This document shows positions 1 to 10,110 of a stretch of DNA of 64,000 bases, piece after piece. The stretch covers positions 18,026-82,025 of the forward strand of contig JAECUM010009266.1 of assembly GCA_016617855.1 (NCBI GenBank). Direction: 5' to 3'. Each line of letters opens with the position of its first letter. Position 1 is the first letter of the stretch. The position numbers and the translations under genes were made by a program. The notes below the pieces were generated by a model that saw only the letters and a program-made list of their open reading frames with translations, was not told the origin of the DNA and made no database searches. The DNA comes from Megalonaias nervosa (Eukaryota; Mollusca; Bivalvia; Unionida; Unionidae).

Positions 1-314
1 GGTCTGGCCCCACATTCGCAGCGCTGACTCCAATCCTGCTCCCAATTGACTGTTGTTGTTGGGAGCGCATATGGGGTTTGAGTTGCTTCACTACCCCATT
101 CCTCAGTTTGAGCGATAGTGAAGACTATGTTCCTTCCTTCTATTCCAAACCCTCGGATGATGCACTACCCGTGGTTGCTATTGTTGTCGCTGCGGCTCCC
201 ACTCTTGCCGGTGCCTTTCCAATCCCTTGTCCAAGTTTTTTATCTAAGGGGCAGCAGGTCTAGGTGGTGGTGGTATTGGTTGTGGTTGTGATGCTTGACG
301 CTGTAGAGGTGTCC

Positions 315-500
315 TCACCATTGGCTTGACCTCACCATTTGCCTTAGGATGAGGTAAAGCAAACATGTTTTCTTCTCCTCTTCTCTCTTCTTTTTCTCCT
401 TCTCTTTAATCTTTTCTTCTTCCTAGATTGGCTCCATCGCCAGCTCATTCAGCAGGCGCCGGTGCATCTGGAGCTCAATCTTTTTGGAAATCCTACTCAT
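315..500 (-). pseudogene. Unrecognised charged protein fragment of the Polinton
   Basis: I do not recognise this gene. From the ATG at 500-498 the minus strand reads a short basic/amphipathic peptide (MSRISKKIELQMHRRLLNEL), meets a TAG at 423-425, and stays open in the same frame as a Lys/Glu-rich run to a TGA at 315-317. The composition suggests a short coiled coil. It lies in the same orientation as the Polinton genes to its right, on the far side of the protease, so it is probably another gene of the same element. The sequence between it and the window edge continues as Pro- and Thr-rich frames with stops. Confidence 0.25.
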
Positions 501-879
501 TTTCTTGTACTTGACAGGCCAACGATGCGTAGCCAGACTGATGAACGGTACGCTTTATATCTCTGAAGCACATCTTACATAAAAAAGCTAACAATACCCA
601 CACCGCAACCAAAGCACGGAATACGCGGACCTAAAAGAAACACTTACTTTCACTGTTGTCCTACAAACACACTTACTATCCTACGCAGCCAGGAAAACCA
701 ACATTTCATTGACTCATACATTAACACAACCCTAAAACATACACGCACATGCACGCTGTCTTGCAAGTCAGGGAAACGAAGTGTTTATAGGCACACTTCT
801 ATCTTGACTTACAATCACACACACAGACCAACACACAAATACAGACAAAGCTTGGCAATAGAGTAGTATGGGGTTTTTT

Positions 880-1296
880 TTCTCTAGATTTTGGGGTAGC
901 ACTGGAAGGGCTATTTTGTTTGTTAAGAGTTGGGGCAATTTCTCTTAACGTCTAGGATATCGTCCCCGTCTGGCTGCAGGTTTTCCCCACGGGATAAAGC
1001 ATGCTTCTTCGGAAGAAGAAGGAGAACTACTTGGTGTCCACTCAACAGTCAAAAAAGTTTCTTTCTTGCTCCTGTTTTGTTGTTGTTGTTGCTGCTGCTG
1101 GTGATGCTTCTGAAATCTGTACTTCTCGGTCCAGTCTTCTTGCTCCTTTTTATTTCTTCTCTCAGGACCTCTTTCGCAGGTCTTGTGCCACGTCCAACAT
1201 TCTGACATTTTCTATCTCTGCAGGCTTGGGCCAGGTTTTGCCAGACACGATGTAAATGGACGTGGGCTTCTTTCTTTTAGCTAGTTTTGAAGACAT
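880..1296 (-). pseudogene. Unrecognised Lys-rich gene downstream of protease
   Basis: The minus strand has an ATG at 1296-1294 followed by a basic N terminus (MSSKLAKRKKPTSIYIVSGK), a TGA after about 44 codons, then further protein-like sequence in shifted frames with a Gln/Asn-rich low-complexity patch (CAG/CAA repeats near 1,075-1,105) and an ending that reads GENLQPDGDDILDVKRN. Frameshifts divide it. It follows the adenain-like protease in the same direction, so it is taken as a Polinton gene. No family is recognised; the basic start could be a nuclear localisation or DNA-binding signal, which is inference only. Confidence 0.3.
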
Positions 1297-1519
1297 CTTT
1301 AGAATTTGACGAGTCAACAATGGATATATGTCTCAAGCGAGGACGCGATACAAATTAACCCTGCGATTTTTTGGTAGGAACGCCACAGCTAATCTAATCT
1401 AATGTAGAGGGATAGAGAGAAGTCAAAGAGAATATATAGTGATAATTGTTTCAAAACAAACCACAAACAATAATGTTTGATAGCATTTTTATTCAACCAA
1501 CAAACAACCAACAAATAAT

Positions 1520-1581
1520 ATAACAACAACACACTTATGATGAATAAAATATAACAACAACACACTTATGATGAATAAAAT
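1520..1581. repeat. 31-bp tandem duplication
   Basis: Two adjacent, essentially identical 31-bp copies (1,520-1,550 and 1,551-1,581), each containing acacttatgatgaataaaa. The right copy runs up to the 3' end of the protease reading frame, so the duplication lies at or just past the protease C terminus. Confidence 0.85.
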
Positions 1582-1939
1582 ACACATAATATTGTCGACA
1601 CACCATGGAATCTGTGCCTTATAATTTCACATTATTGAATCGTGTCGTCTTGGCATTTCTTCTCATAAAGTCGATGATGTCATCTTGCAAATGCAGTAAT
1701 CCATACGAATCAAAATACTCTACACAGGTATCGTGGGGAAAGTAGACGACTACCCAGTGGGTTCCTGGGAGATGACTGTCGTCTGTGTTGATGACATAAG
1801 ATTGATTGTCTTTAGGTTTGCGATGACGTAGTTCATCTTTAGCACACACGACAGGATTCCAAGAAGCGCTGTACGAACTGTCTTTCAAAAGGTAATAAAG
1901 TTCCCATGTATCCATTTTGTCTTGTTTTTCTTTTTCCAC
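1545..1939 (-). pseudogene. Adenain-like cysteine protease (Polinton PRO), inactivated
   Basis: This is the Polinton relative of the adenovirus maturation protease (C5 family), which would cleave capsid precursors in the nucleus. The N terminus reads MDTWELYYLLKDSSYSASWN. The catalytic His segment is GTHWVVVYFP and the acidic catalytic position is in EYFDSYG, so two of the three active-site parts are present. A TAA at 1,619-1,621 interrupts the frame before the last active-site block. In that block (CRQYYVYFI) the residue at the catalytic Cys position is Tyr, codon at 1,586-1,588. The start could be the Met at 1,939 or the one at 1,915; the family usually begins close to the latter. It lies just after the conserved Cys-containing gene and the major capsid gene, the order expected in this element class. 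Confidence 0.85.
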
Positions 1940-1943
1940 AGCT

Positions 1944-2448
1944 AATGATGCGTCATCAATTCAATTCTGACTTTTTGCTTGAAAATCTCTGTCAAGTAAA
2001 CGTTTCTTCTTCGCCTCGTCTCCGTATTATGTGCCAAGAGAGATTCGATGCGACGGATTTCCAGAGCAGTCAATGGAGGGGAGGAATGATCACGCATGTC
2101 TTTATACCACTGCTGCAGCGCAGCTTCTTCCGGGATGAGACTTCAAGCGTCATCCAGATACTCGTCCAATTTTTCTTCTTGACTCTTCTTCAGATATTTA
2201 TCATGTTGAATTTTACTGGGATGATCGTGTTGACAGCCATAGCAATCTTTCTTGGTCAACCCTGTAATTGTTTCTGGCAGGTATTTAGCAAAACAGGATA
2301 CTAAATGTTGTTCTTGTTCTGGCCATTTGGACCTCAGCATGTCCTCTTTGTCTTTGTCTTTTTCTTGTGGGTGGTTCTGCTTCCAAGCTATCCTCCGATT
2401 CCATTCCAAAGAGGCTCCAACATTCAAAGAGCAATAAGAATCTTCCAT
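1944..2448 (-). pseudogene. Conserved Polinton Cys-containing protein between capsid and protease
   Basis: The frame opens at ATG 2,448-2,446, a few bases after the major capsid stop, and reads about 168 codons to a TAG near 1,944 with one in-frame TGA (about 2,143). The middle has KKDCYGCQHDHPSKIQHD, a short Cys/His cluster that I recall as typical of the small gene sitting between capsid and protease in Polintons; the family name and function are unknown to me. The C-terminal half is rich in Arg and Leu (ESLLAHNTETRRRRNVYL) and may be helical. Only one stop breaks it, so it is among the better preserved genes. Confidence 0.55.
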
Positions 2449-2453
2449 AGTTT

Positions 2454-3774
2454 CTAATAGTCTAGAATCAATTCTCTCAAACTGTTTATTTCGAGAATGT
2501 TGTCGAATTCGGCATACAAGATGATGTTCACCGTCTCGGGTAGAGTATCTGCAAACTGAAGTTCCACACTCAGTTGGCCAGATTTTATAGGGTGGAAATG
2601 TCTCTCGTCGCTGCCTTGGTCTGGAAGTGAAATAAGAGCCCACAATGCGTAGCCTCCTTCATAATAGCTGAACGAAACACCATAGCTACTGTTGGTCCCT
2701 AACTGTCCAGTGTCCTCGTACAAGGACAAGTACGATCTCAAGTAATTCTTCTGGGCAAAGTTAGGTTCGAAGGGTCTGGTATACAAGGTCTTGACGTATC
2801 GACTGACTTCGATTTTGGACACGCCAAGGTGATGAAAAAAGAAAGGATTTTTATTGAGAGATCCGTTGAAGGCTGAATTCTCGACGATGCCAATGATTAA
2901 ATGTTTGGTAACTGTCCCTGGAACAGATGATCTTCGAACATGGATTGCTGTCCCGTGGGAAAGGTGAAGAGTTTCAATTACACGCATTGTATCGGATATT
3001 TGGCGGTCGTTCTGCTCAAAGTGTGACTGATGTCGTTTCCAACTTTAGGTGACACTTCTACGCGTCGTACGTAAAGTCGGGCTTCTTCGATTTTGGTTTT
3101 GTACTCGTTCTCATCAGCCATCAAATGGAAAGTGGTACTGCTCCGATTCAGTCTCAGGCAGACATTCACTCCGTTCAAAAAAAATATTTGTCTTGCAAGT
3201 ACATGTCCAAATTCAAGTGATCCATCAGTTCTAAACTACGACCTAGTGCAATTTTCTTTCGACGCTCGATAAATCCAACATTTTGGTCGTCCCCAGTAAT
3301 CGCAGTGCTGTTGAAATTGGTTATGTCCAGTGTGCGTCAGATTTCCATACCACACTAGCATACAGATGAGTTTCTTTGGCTTCGTTTCCATATTTTGAGA
3401 GATTTTCTAGGTAAGCTCGATCAGGTTAAGTATCCGTGCTGCTGCTGATCAGTTGGTTATTCAAGTATAAATTCACTCCACTGAACAAGGAATGCACGAC
3501 ATTGTTGACGGGAGCTACTCTTGCTTCAGCAAGTAGAACAGGATCGTAGACTATTTCTTGAACTTTGACTTTCAAGTACAAGTAACAGCTTTTCAGATCG
3601 ATGTATATCTTCGGGCTGTGCTTTTAATTCAAACGCGATGAGAGCTGAATCCGTCAAAGAGGAGACGGGATGAAATACTACCTACTGGGATTCTTGCATC
3701 GTCATCATGGTGGGTGGCATGGCAAACAGATCCAGTTCCGACTTGGAACATGCGCAAGACTCTCGGCACATCAT
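2454..3774 (-). pseudogene. Major capsid protein, double jelly-roll (Polinton MCP), broken
   Basis: This is the hexon-like double jelly-roll major capsid protein, the main shell subunit of the predicted virion. The start is a double ATG at 3,774-3,769, followed by the recognisable N-terminal segment SELDLFAMPPTMMTMQESQ. Then comes a stop (near 3,687), a frameshift, and further stops around 3,230-3,440. The middle piece (3,178-2,978) includes EEARLYVRRVEVSPKVGN. The C-terminal piece (2,987-2,454) includes HLIIGIVENSAFNGSLNKNP and ends NIILYAEFDNILEINSLREL, the usual ending of the family. Total span is about 440 codons, somewhat short of a typical family member because of small deletions. It lies between the pVI-like gene and the Cys-containing gene, all on the same strand. 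Confidence 0.88.
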
Positions 3775-3784
3775 TTGTTTCTCT

Positions 3785-4240
3785 TTAATAGTCAAAGACA
3801 TTTAATTCTCTGGCGGTTCTTCTTCTTTTCCTTGTCTTTCTGACTGCGTGTGTGCGACGTCCTCTGGAGGGGTGTCTTCGTACTTTCTTTCTGCCTTGCC
3901 CTTGCTGTGGCCTCAGGGAAGCAGGAATGCCTGACTGGGCAGCGTCCAGGGTATTTATAGGAGTTTCTCGTCGGCCTAAAATGTCTTTTCCAGTTTGAAG
4001 CAACACATTTTTGCCTGTTCTCAGGAAGGCTTCTTTGCGGGTTTATTTGTCGATGATGACATTTTGAAGAAATTCTTTTCCGTGCGTCAAATCGGCATCT
4101 TTCAAGACGTGCAATCCGCGTGTCACCATCGGTTTCAAAACGGGAGCCACCTAACGAAACTCCAATTTCAACATATCTCCTAAGCCATGTCCTCGTTGTC
4201 GAGAGACCCCTCGGTACACGGGTTATATGGCTTACAAGGC
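3785..4240 (-). pseudogene. pVI/pX-like basic minor capsid or core protein
   Basis: The conceptual protein starts near 4,240 with VYRGVSRQRGHGLGDML, a Gly-rich N terminus typical of the small capsid-associated protein next to the Polinton MCP. A stop follows after FR, then a helical central part (NVLLQTGKDILGRRETPI) and a very basic tail with runs such as RKTRKRRRTARELNVFDY, ending at 3,785. The Arg/Lys-rich tail suggests DNA binding or a nuclear signal, and Gly-containing sites near the N terminus could be protease targets; both are inference. There is at least one in-frame stop (near 4,152). Its place, between penton-like and major capsid genes, supports the call. Confidence 0.6.
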
Positions 4241-5105
4241 CTTAGAGAATCTTTTCAAAAAATGGAGTTTCACCGTTACTTTTCCTTTGGAGAATGGAAT
4301 ATTTTGTCCCCGATCTCCTTGAATGGCAATGTTGACAGTGTTGAAATAGGACTTACTGACGGGAAAATAGTGATGATGTACAAATTCGCGGTGAACGTGA
4401 TAGGTGTTTTCACCTTCCTCGTCATTAGCTTCGGCAGAATCCACTTTGAAAGGAATGACTCGCACTAACGGTACGGAGGTGTGTCCCACCACGCTATACT
4501 CCACCACATCAGAGTACACAAAGATCAAATTTACTCCTTGGTTCAGTTCTACAGGGTAACGACAAACGTCGCAAAATTCAAGTTGTTTGTGATGGTTGGA
4601 ATGAGTGGACCCTTGAACATCTTGAGGTCTCCACCCAAAATGTCAAAGAGTTCAGGACAAAATGCAATGGACAACGTTCTGGCATCCAAAAATTTCATTG
4701 GCAGGCTACAAGCCACTGTGTGGTACTAGATGGTGACACATCGTTTCGTTTTGTCCAAGGCTTTGCCAAACAACGCATTGAATTTTGAAGCAATCGTGTC
4801 CACCAGATGTTGACCGTTAAAATAATAGCCTGCAAGAATTTTCATTAGATAGATGAACCGTGGAGTATCGGGTGACATTGGTCGTTTCACAGATTAATCT
4901 ACAGTTTTGTTTTCATTCAAGTATTGTTGCACTTGGTCGTTTTGATTTTCAGTGATGTTTTTGCTTTGTGTGGGGTGAATCATTTCGACCAGAGCCACTT
5001 CCCAATTGGCTTCGTGATCCAAATGGATGGCCTGAGGTAATTTGGCCGTGAAACAACACAATATTTTGGAGAAACACATCCATGGAACTGTCACTAGGTG
5101 AAGTT
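4235..5105 (-). pseudogene. Penton-like minor capsid protein (Polinton mCP), broken
   Basis: This is the probable vertex (penton-like) minor capsid protein. The N terminus is split by a frameshift: one frame reads PSDSSMDVF and the other AKLPQAIHLDHEANWEVALV, the recognisable start of the family. The middle reads AGYYFNGQHLVDTIASKFNA, and after a stop SLPMKFLDARTLSIAF. The last part has LIFVYSDVVEYSVVGHTSVP and, near the end, IPFSKGKVTVKLHF, the usual closing beta-strand. Stops lie near 4,727 and 4,557, and at the end of the first fragment (4,894). The family is about 280-300 residues and this span fits that. It is followed directly by the pVI-like gene. Confidence 0.8.
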
Positions 5106-5267
5106 AAATAAAATTGGTTATTCATAATTCCAGAGTTATGCTGTCCGAGGGGTCACTCGAGGTCAGAAAAGTGACCAAAATAGGGTCATTGTTGTTTTGG
5201 TGGTGACGGTTGGGGGGGTGGGGTGACTGACGTTGGTCGCAAGACTCCCGTTGTTACCGTTAGAGTA

Positions 5268-5543
5268 TTAAAGGGAAGGATTGGGTAGAAGGTATCCGAT
5301 GAAACTGCTCAGTAAAATGGTCCACAATTATTTGGCTCCATGTTGCAAACTCAAATTGGCAATGGCAGCACCGAGGACACAAAACACCACAAAGATTTGG
5401 CAGAAAAAGACGATTTGCGTTTTAGGCACACGTTCCCCACTCAACATCCACAAGGGTTGCTTTTGTAGATAATGCAGAGAAGAACTCGGAGAAGAAGTGG
5501 TCACTGTTGTGGTTGAGGCTGTGTTGAAGGGCATGACGGTCAC
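5268..5543 (-). pseudogene. Conserved Polinton membrane protein
   Basis: From the Met at 5,543 the minus strand encodes a Ser/Thr-rich N terminus, then ERVPKTQIVFFCQIFVVFCV, a hydrophobic segment of about 20 residues, then a TAG (5,328-5,330), then WTILLSSFIGYLLPNPSL and the terminal TAA at 5,268-5,270. I recognise the pattern (short tail, one or two membrane segments, ending in a Pro-Asn-Pro-Ser motif) as a small membrane protein recurrent in Polintons; its function is unknown. The TAG between the two hydrophobic segments is the only clear lesion. It lies between integrase/chromodomain and penton genes, same strand. Confidence 0.55.
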
Positions 5544-5559
5544 TTCTGTTTACAGTCGA

Positions 5560-6629
5560 TGATTTGCGAAGCGTCGATTCAAGAATCAAAACTGAATGGA
5601 TATCCTTTCCAACGTTCTTTGACTTCTTTGACATTTCGTTTTCCTACTTTACAGGTTCTTTGATCGAGAATGCTTTCGATGTCGTACACTTCGTCTTCTT
5701 TTTGGTCACTCATTGTAACTCGGGCAAGTAGAACATTCATTTTAACACTTTAGCGTTCATGTCTTCTAATTTATGGACGGCAGGATGATCGCCACGCATT
5801 CGTCCAGTGACACAAAGCAATTCGGTGGTCCAGTTGGGTATGTATGTTTTGTCGAATGTGTGTTTGGTTCTGCAAATGCGTACCCAACCTCCCGTTGTCA
5901 ACACTCCACCTTTCTTGGGGACAGCCACAGTCGGGGACGTACCAAACAAGCTCTCAAAGGCGGTCACGTTGTTGTTGGGAGTCACTTCTTCGTGGGTACA
6001 TCAGATGCTCCGATGGTAAGAGTGGTTGTACGATTGGACCAGGTACGGTAAGAAGTCGATGTACTTGAGAGTGTGTTGATGCATAAAATATTTCCACATG
6101 AGTTCTTTCAAGGTGCGTTGAAAACGTTCCACGATGCTGGCTTTGGTTTCTGGATTCTCAGTGGTGAAAAAATGAATGTCTCGTTCCTTTAACTCATTTT
6201 GGAAAGCTTGTTTCAGAAATTCGGTGCCTTTGTCGGTTTGCCATCGAAGAGGGTGACGACCACTTTGCTTTAGGGCTCACACTAACTCGATTTGGAAGCC
6301 AATTATACGACCCAAGCAAATTTGGAAAAGAAATCGCTGACACAAAACAAATATTTGTAGCCACGATTGTAGGTGGCCAAATGAGAGACATCGGCTAAAT
6401 AGGCTTGCAATTGATGATTCATGCCCTCCATTCGGGTGCGAATTCTGGAAAATTTCGTCGAATGGTTTTTTTTGTAAGGTATAAGTGGCTTTTCTTGTAA
6501 CCGTCGTTGAACTTGAGGTAAACGGACTATTTTGAGTCGGGTGTTGGCAGTACGATACAATTTCTGAATTCCGCTGTATCCCGCAGGATGGGCTGCATCG
6601 TAGTAAATGCTGGCTAACCAATTCTCCAT
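5560..6629 (-). pseudogene. Retrovirus-like DDE integrase with chromodomain, catalytic Asp lost
   Basis: This is the Polinton integrase that would insert the element. Pieces in order: an N-terminal zinc/HHCC-like region (ENWLASIYYDAAHPAGYSGI), the core start LADVSHLATYNRGYKYLFCV, the second catalytic Asp in QTDKGTEFL (codon 6,232-6,234), the catalytic Glu in SIVERFQRTLKELM (codon 6,127-6,129, 35 codons further on), then IDFLPYLVQSYNHSYHRSI, a C-terminal SH3-like part (TTGGWVRICRTKHTFDKTY), and a chromodomain (EDEVYDIESILDQR to KERWKGYPFSFDS, about 5,710-5,590). At the first catalytic Asp position the codon (6,399-6,401) encodes Tyr. Stops occur near 6,302, 6,240-6,290, 6,003 and 5,737. The family is normally a single protein of about 350 residues. 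Confidence 0.9.
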
Positions 6630-6644
6630 CAGGACTCTCTCCCT

Positions 6645-7480
6645 TTAATAATTCACCCATTCTTGCCTGATGCTACTCTGACTGAGACGAGTTGATGGTT
6701 TGAAAACGTCTTTACGTGTCCTACGTGCCACGGTAGTAGAAGTCGAGGGTAGTGGTGGTGGTGGTAATGAGATGGCTTTTGCCTTGCTTTCTTTTTTCAC
6801 TTCTGGTGTCCCTTCTTTCGTTTTCACTTCTGTAGAAGGAGGAGAGGAGATCATCTTTTTGATCCAAGCATTATGTTCTTCTCGTTGGGGTGTAGGGGAA
6901 GGGGTCAACAAGGACGCTGCAATCTTCCTAGGGATGGGAGCCGCTGACGGTGTTTGAAAGACTTCTCGTGCCTCTTCTTCCTCAGACATCCGTGGGTCTG
7001 CGCCTGTCTTGGTCACTGGGAGTGGTGGTGGTGGTGATAGATTTTTCATCGGGATCTTAAAGTCTTTCAGAATCGGTCGAGCTGTTTCATTTAAAGCTTT
7101 CGGGTGAAAGAGTTGAAGTCGTTGAAACACTTGACCGTACCTTTGCAATTTTTCCGTTTCTGACAAATCGCTGCGATCCATCAACGATTGCAATTCGTGT
7201 TGTAACTGGGACATCTCGGTCAAATGAGGATTGAGAGGTAAATGTGGGGTCCGTTGTTCTTGCCAACGATGGAATTCCATCCATTGTTTGTAAGGCACTA
7301 AAGTCAGTTTTCGTCCTTCCCTCAGATTCCAGAGGTCACGTCTGACATATTTTCACCCCAGATACCTCTTGTATCTTCTTGATCATTTTTCAACTTTACC
7401 TATCCCTTATGAAGCAGCTCCCGTCATGAGTCCTGTAATCATTTTTCCCAAGACTCCTTTCACTAAGGGTGGTGTAACAA
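6645..7480 (-). CDS. Conserved Polinton protein upstream of integrase, Pro-rich
   Basis: An open frame of 217 codons (7,298-6,645), extended upstream by less certain sequence to about 7,480 (GVLGKMITGLMTGAAS, with stops). The N-terminal 70 residues include HLPLNPHLTEMSQLQHEL and DRSDLSETEKLQRYGQVF, a predicted helical hairpin that I recall as a conserved Polinton protein often near the integrase or capsid block; its role is unknown. The rest is low complexity, rich in Pro, Ser and Thr with Lys-rich patches. It is the longest uninterrupted frame of the element, although a Pro-rich filler may simply tolerate change. It ends 16 bases before the integrase frame. Confidence 0.55.
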
Positions 7481-8829
7481 GGTTTGACCTGAATGGATGC
7501 CTGGATTAAATGACACACAACACAATGTGATGAAAAATTGAAGTTTATAAAATGAATTGATGGAAATATGTATATCCTCTATAACATATACGGTGTGATT
7601 CTTTCACGCTCCAAACACACGACTCATTCGATTACTTAACACAAACATTCACAAATGGAAAAACAAAACTGTGATTTATATATTCCAAAATGAAGGTAAG
7701 ATTCATATAATCTCATGTAATGAATGTAAGATTCAAATAATCTCAGGTAATGAAATTAATGAAAGTAAGATTCACATAATCTCATGTAATGAAAAGTAAG
7801 ATTCCAATGATTTCATGTAATGAAAGTAAGATTCACATAAGCTCACGTAATGAAAGTAAGATTAAAATAATCTCATGTAAGGAAAGTGAGATTCAAATAA
7901 TCTCATGTAATGAAAGTGACACAGTTGTATTTGATTGAAACAACACCATCAATTGAAACAAATATGATTAATTGAATCAACATGGCAATTGTACCAAAAA
8001 CATGACTCGTGACTCAGTCATTTGCAGAGCCGGTACAATTCATAATTACGTATGACTCATACATATTTGTAAAAACTTGCAAGCGACACATTTTGACCTG
8101 GTTTACGTGTCCATTGTCAAACCACACAGTTCTCCTGAATTCTTGAGTTGGCAAACACTTGTATTGCATTGGCCACACACACCCTTCATGGATCCACCAT
8201 GCGCACAAGTTTACAAATCAGCAGTTCCGTCCTTGTATGGCCTTGATGGTCACACCTGCTTCCATCACCATACAGACATACAGACGGCGAGACCGACAGC
8301 CTGATATACCCGTACACACACACGCACATCTAAAATAAAACCAAACTGGTCATAATAACAGGTACGGAATTAAAATCTATAGATACATGCAGCGAAATTT
8401 AAATCTTAATAGCAACTTGTAACAATTCAAAAGTTCACAACGTTTCAAATCCGCGTAGTGGTAAAGACAATATTTCACGCCACGACATTAAAAACTGAAT
8501 ATGCTTCACATATCAAATAAAATAAAAATGTAACACTTACCCCTATGGCTATAGAACATAAATGGAGAACGTACACTCCTTGGCAAGATCCAAAAGACCA
8601 ATGTGTCAATTAGAGAAGAAACTTGTCCTACATCTCCAGGGGAATGAGTCTTAGTAAGGGTAAAATACCTTGCATACCGTGCTTTTAGTGTCTCTCGCCG
8701 CAAGCGATCTACCACGAGATACGTACTAGTTCAGTCGCTTAACAAAAAAAAAAAAGAAAACAATTATCCTCCCTAGGTAACGTTGCACGCACGTGCGACG
8801 AAAATTATCAAATCGTTCTAAGGCAAAAC
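7481..8829. other. Gene-free gap within the Polinton
   Basis: No gene is recognised between the Pro-rich protein and the next minus-strand gene. The stretch is much more AT-rich than its flanks and holds a 30-bp tandem repeat at 7,689-7,918. Short frames at 8,014-8,304 and 8,506-8,715 show no family features. It separates the capsid/integrase block from the ATPase/polymerase block. Confidence 0.5.
7689..7918. repeat. 30-bp minisatellite, about 8 copies
   Basis: About eight diverged copies of a roughly 30-bp unit of the form gtaagattcacataatctca followed by tgtaatgaaa. Unit lengths vary by a few bases. The array lies alone in the gene-free gap of the Polinton. It could have grown after decay, or be an old regulatory or spacer repeat. 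Confidence 0.85.
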
Positions 8830-9205
8830 CAAGTTATTTCTTGCCTCATTCTGTGACAGGTGGAAACAACTGGTGCAAAAATTCTTCACGTTGCAACAAC
8901 ATCTTTTTCTTTTGACGAATGAGTATTTTCTTTTGGACCATTTGGCGGAGAACGTGTCGATGCTTGGCTAATCATTTTTTTCTGGTGTTGTGACAAAGGT
9001 ATCATTTCTTTCAAGACATTCAGGCAACATTCGCACACGTTCTCGATGACGTCTTTCGAGCCGGTTCGAATGAGTTGTTTTCGCATGGGTGGAGAGGCTT
9101 AGGACAGGACGGATAACACGTCCCAATGTTTGGCTAAACGAGGTGGCAGTACTTTCCTTTTCTTTCCTTTGGGGGTAGAAGAGGGGTGGCTTCTAGGGGG
9201 CGACA
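8830..9205 (-). pseudogene. Small conserved Polinton protein with CECC motif
   Basis: The frame starts at the ATG near 9,205 (MSPPRSHPSSTPKGKKRKVL), passes an in-frame TAA after about 35 codons, and continues with MRKQLIRTGSKDVIENVCEC, then CLNVLKEMIPLSQHQKK. The helical block ending in Cys-Glu-Cys-Cys followed by NVL and a PLS segment is one I recall from a small basic protein found repeatedly in Polintons, sometimes next to or fused with the ATPase region. The function is unknown. The last part (to about 8,830) is in a shifted frame. A Lys/Arg-rich N terminus suggests nuclear or DNA contact. Confidence 0.5.
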
Positions 9206-9277
9206 TCTTTGTTTGTTCCTGAGCACACACAAAATACACTAACGTCGATGACTTGACACACGTCCTTTAATCTTATT

Positions 9278-9508
9278 TTATTTTAAGTAGTATTTTTGGA
9301 ATAGTTGACTGGGTGTGTCACCGGTCTTTCTGACGAACTCTTTGAATATCGCATCGTCGCCAAAAAAATCCTCCCCTTTGGTTGTTCCTTTTTTCTTTAG
9401 ACGATGGGTTCTTTTCTGGGGTAGACGTCGATGCTTGGCAAAGCGTTTTTTTTTTTTTCGGACTGGAGAACGACGATAGAGGTGGTGTGCACTTCTGGTA
9501 CGTGACAT
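9278..9508 (-). CDS. Small very basic protein, possible DNA-binding core protein
   Basis: An intact frame of 76 codons. The first 45 residues are very rich in Arg, Lys and His (SPVRKKKKRFAKHRRLPQKR), and the last 30 are acidic and aromatic (GEDFFGDDAIFKEFVRKTGD). No family is recognised. The size, charge and location among structural and packaging genes would suit a DNA-condensing core protein, which is inference. The Phe-rich tail might be a protein-contact segment. No lesion is visible in it. Confidence 0.4.
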   Translation of the reverse strand: MSRTRSAHHLYRRSPVRKKKKRFAKHRRLPQKRTHRLKKKGTTKGEDFFGDDAIFKEFVRKTGDTPSQLFQKYYLK

Positions 9509-9649
9509 CGTTTTGCGTTCAGAAGCATAAAAACACTCATACCCATCGCTTGCGCAGGTCTTTTTTTATAGTGGTGGAAAGCGTCGCCACTGATTGTCTG
9601 TCCATCGTATCATCTTCATGACAGGCATCGCTCGAATTTGAGGGGTTCA

Positions 9650-10110
9650 CAACGGACTAAATCGGGGCAGTTCTTGCTTGGAAAAATCCAGTAAACTCTG
9701 TAACATGCCTGAACTCTCTTCGACTTTGATTTTGGGGGCAGGTACTTTGTTAGCAGCTGACGCAACAGCTAAAGAGGAAGAGGAGGGTGTCACAGCTGGA
9801 GGAGAGGTTCCTTGAGACACGGGTTTCTATTTTTGCATCAAATTAGGAAAGACGTGTGTCAAATTTGGTTTGGCTGGAATCACAAGCAACGGAGAAGTGG
9901 CAAAACCTGAGACTACTGGAGAGGCGGTCACCGTCGCTGCAGGTCGTGGCTTGGGGATATAAGGTCGCGTCCTGGCCTCAGTGCCTCTCTTGCGGCTAGA
10001 AACTGATTTCTGAGGTCTTTTCTTGAGACTTTTCTTTGGATTTTTCTTTTTTGGGGCTGTGACCTGGTCTAGATACCACTGCTCTTTTTCCTCTAGTTAC
10101 GTTTGTCGTT
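9650..10110 (-). pseudogene. Unrecognised basic, Pro/Ala-rich protein
   Basis: Minus-strand translation gives a Lys-rich start (TAPKKKNPKKSLKKRPQKSV), a Pro/Ala/Val-rich middle (YIPKPRPAATVTASPVVSGF), a stop near 9,830, then an acidic helical end (KIKVEESSGMLQSLLDFSKQ) closing at about 9,654. A second stop lies near 10,097. The composition looks like a flexible capsid- or DNA-associated protein. I cannot name it. It is in line with its neighbours on the minus strand. Confidence 0.35.

Noticed and set aside
945..1208. Open frame with poly-Gln (minus) and overlapping plus frames
   Set aside because: The low-complexity run comes from CAG/CAA repeats. The frame is listed only as part of the unrecognised gene at 880-1,296, and plus frames are shadows.
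5773..6068. Several overlapping plus-strand frames
   Set aside because: They are antisense shadows of the integrase C terminus on the minus strand.
7689..7918. CRISPR-like array
   Set aside because: The units are contiguous and diverged with no unique spacers; the DNA is animal.
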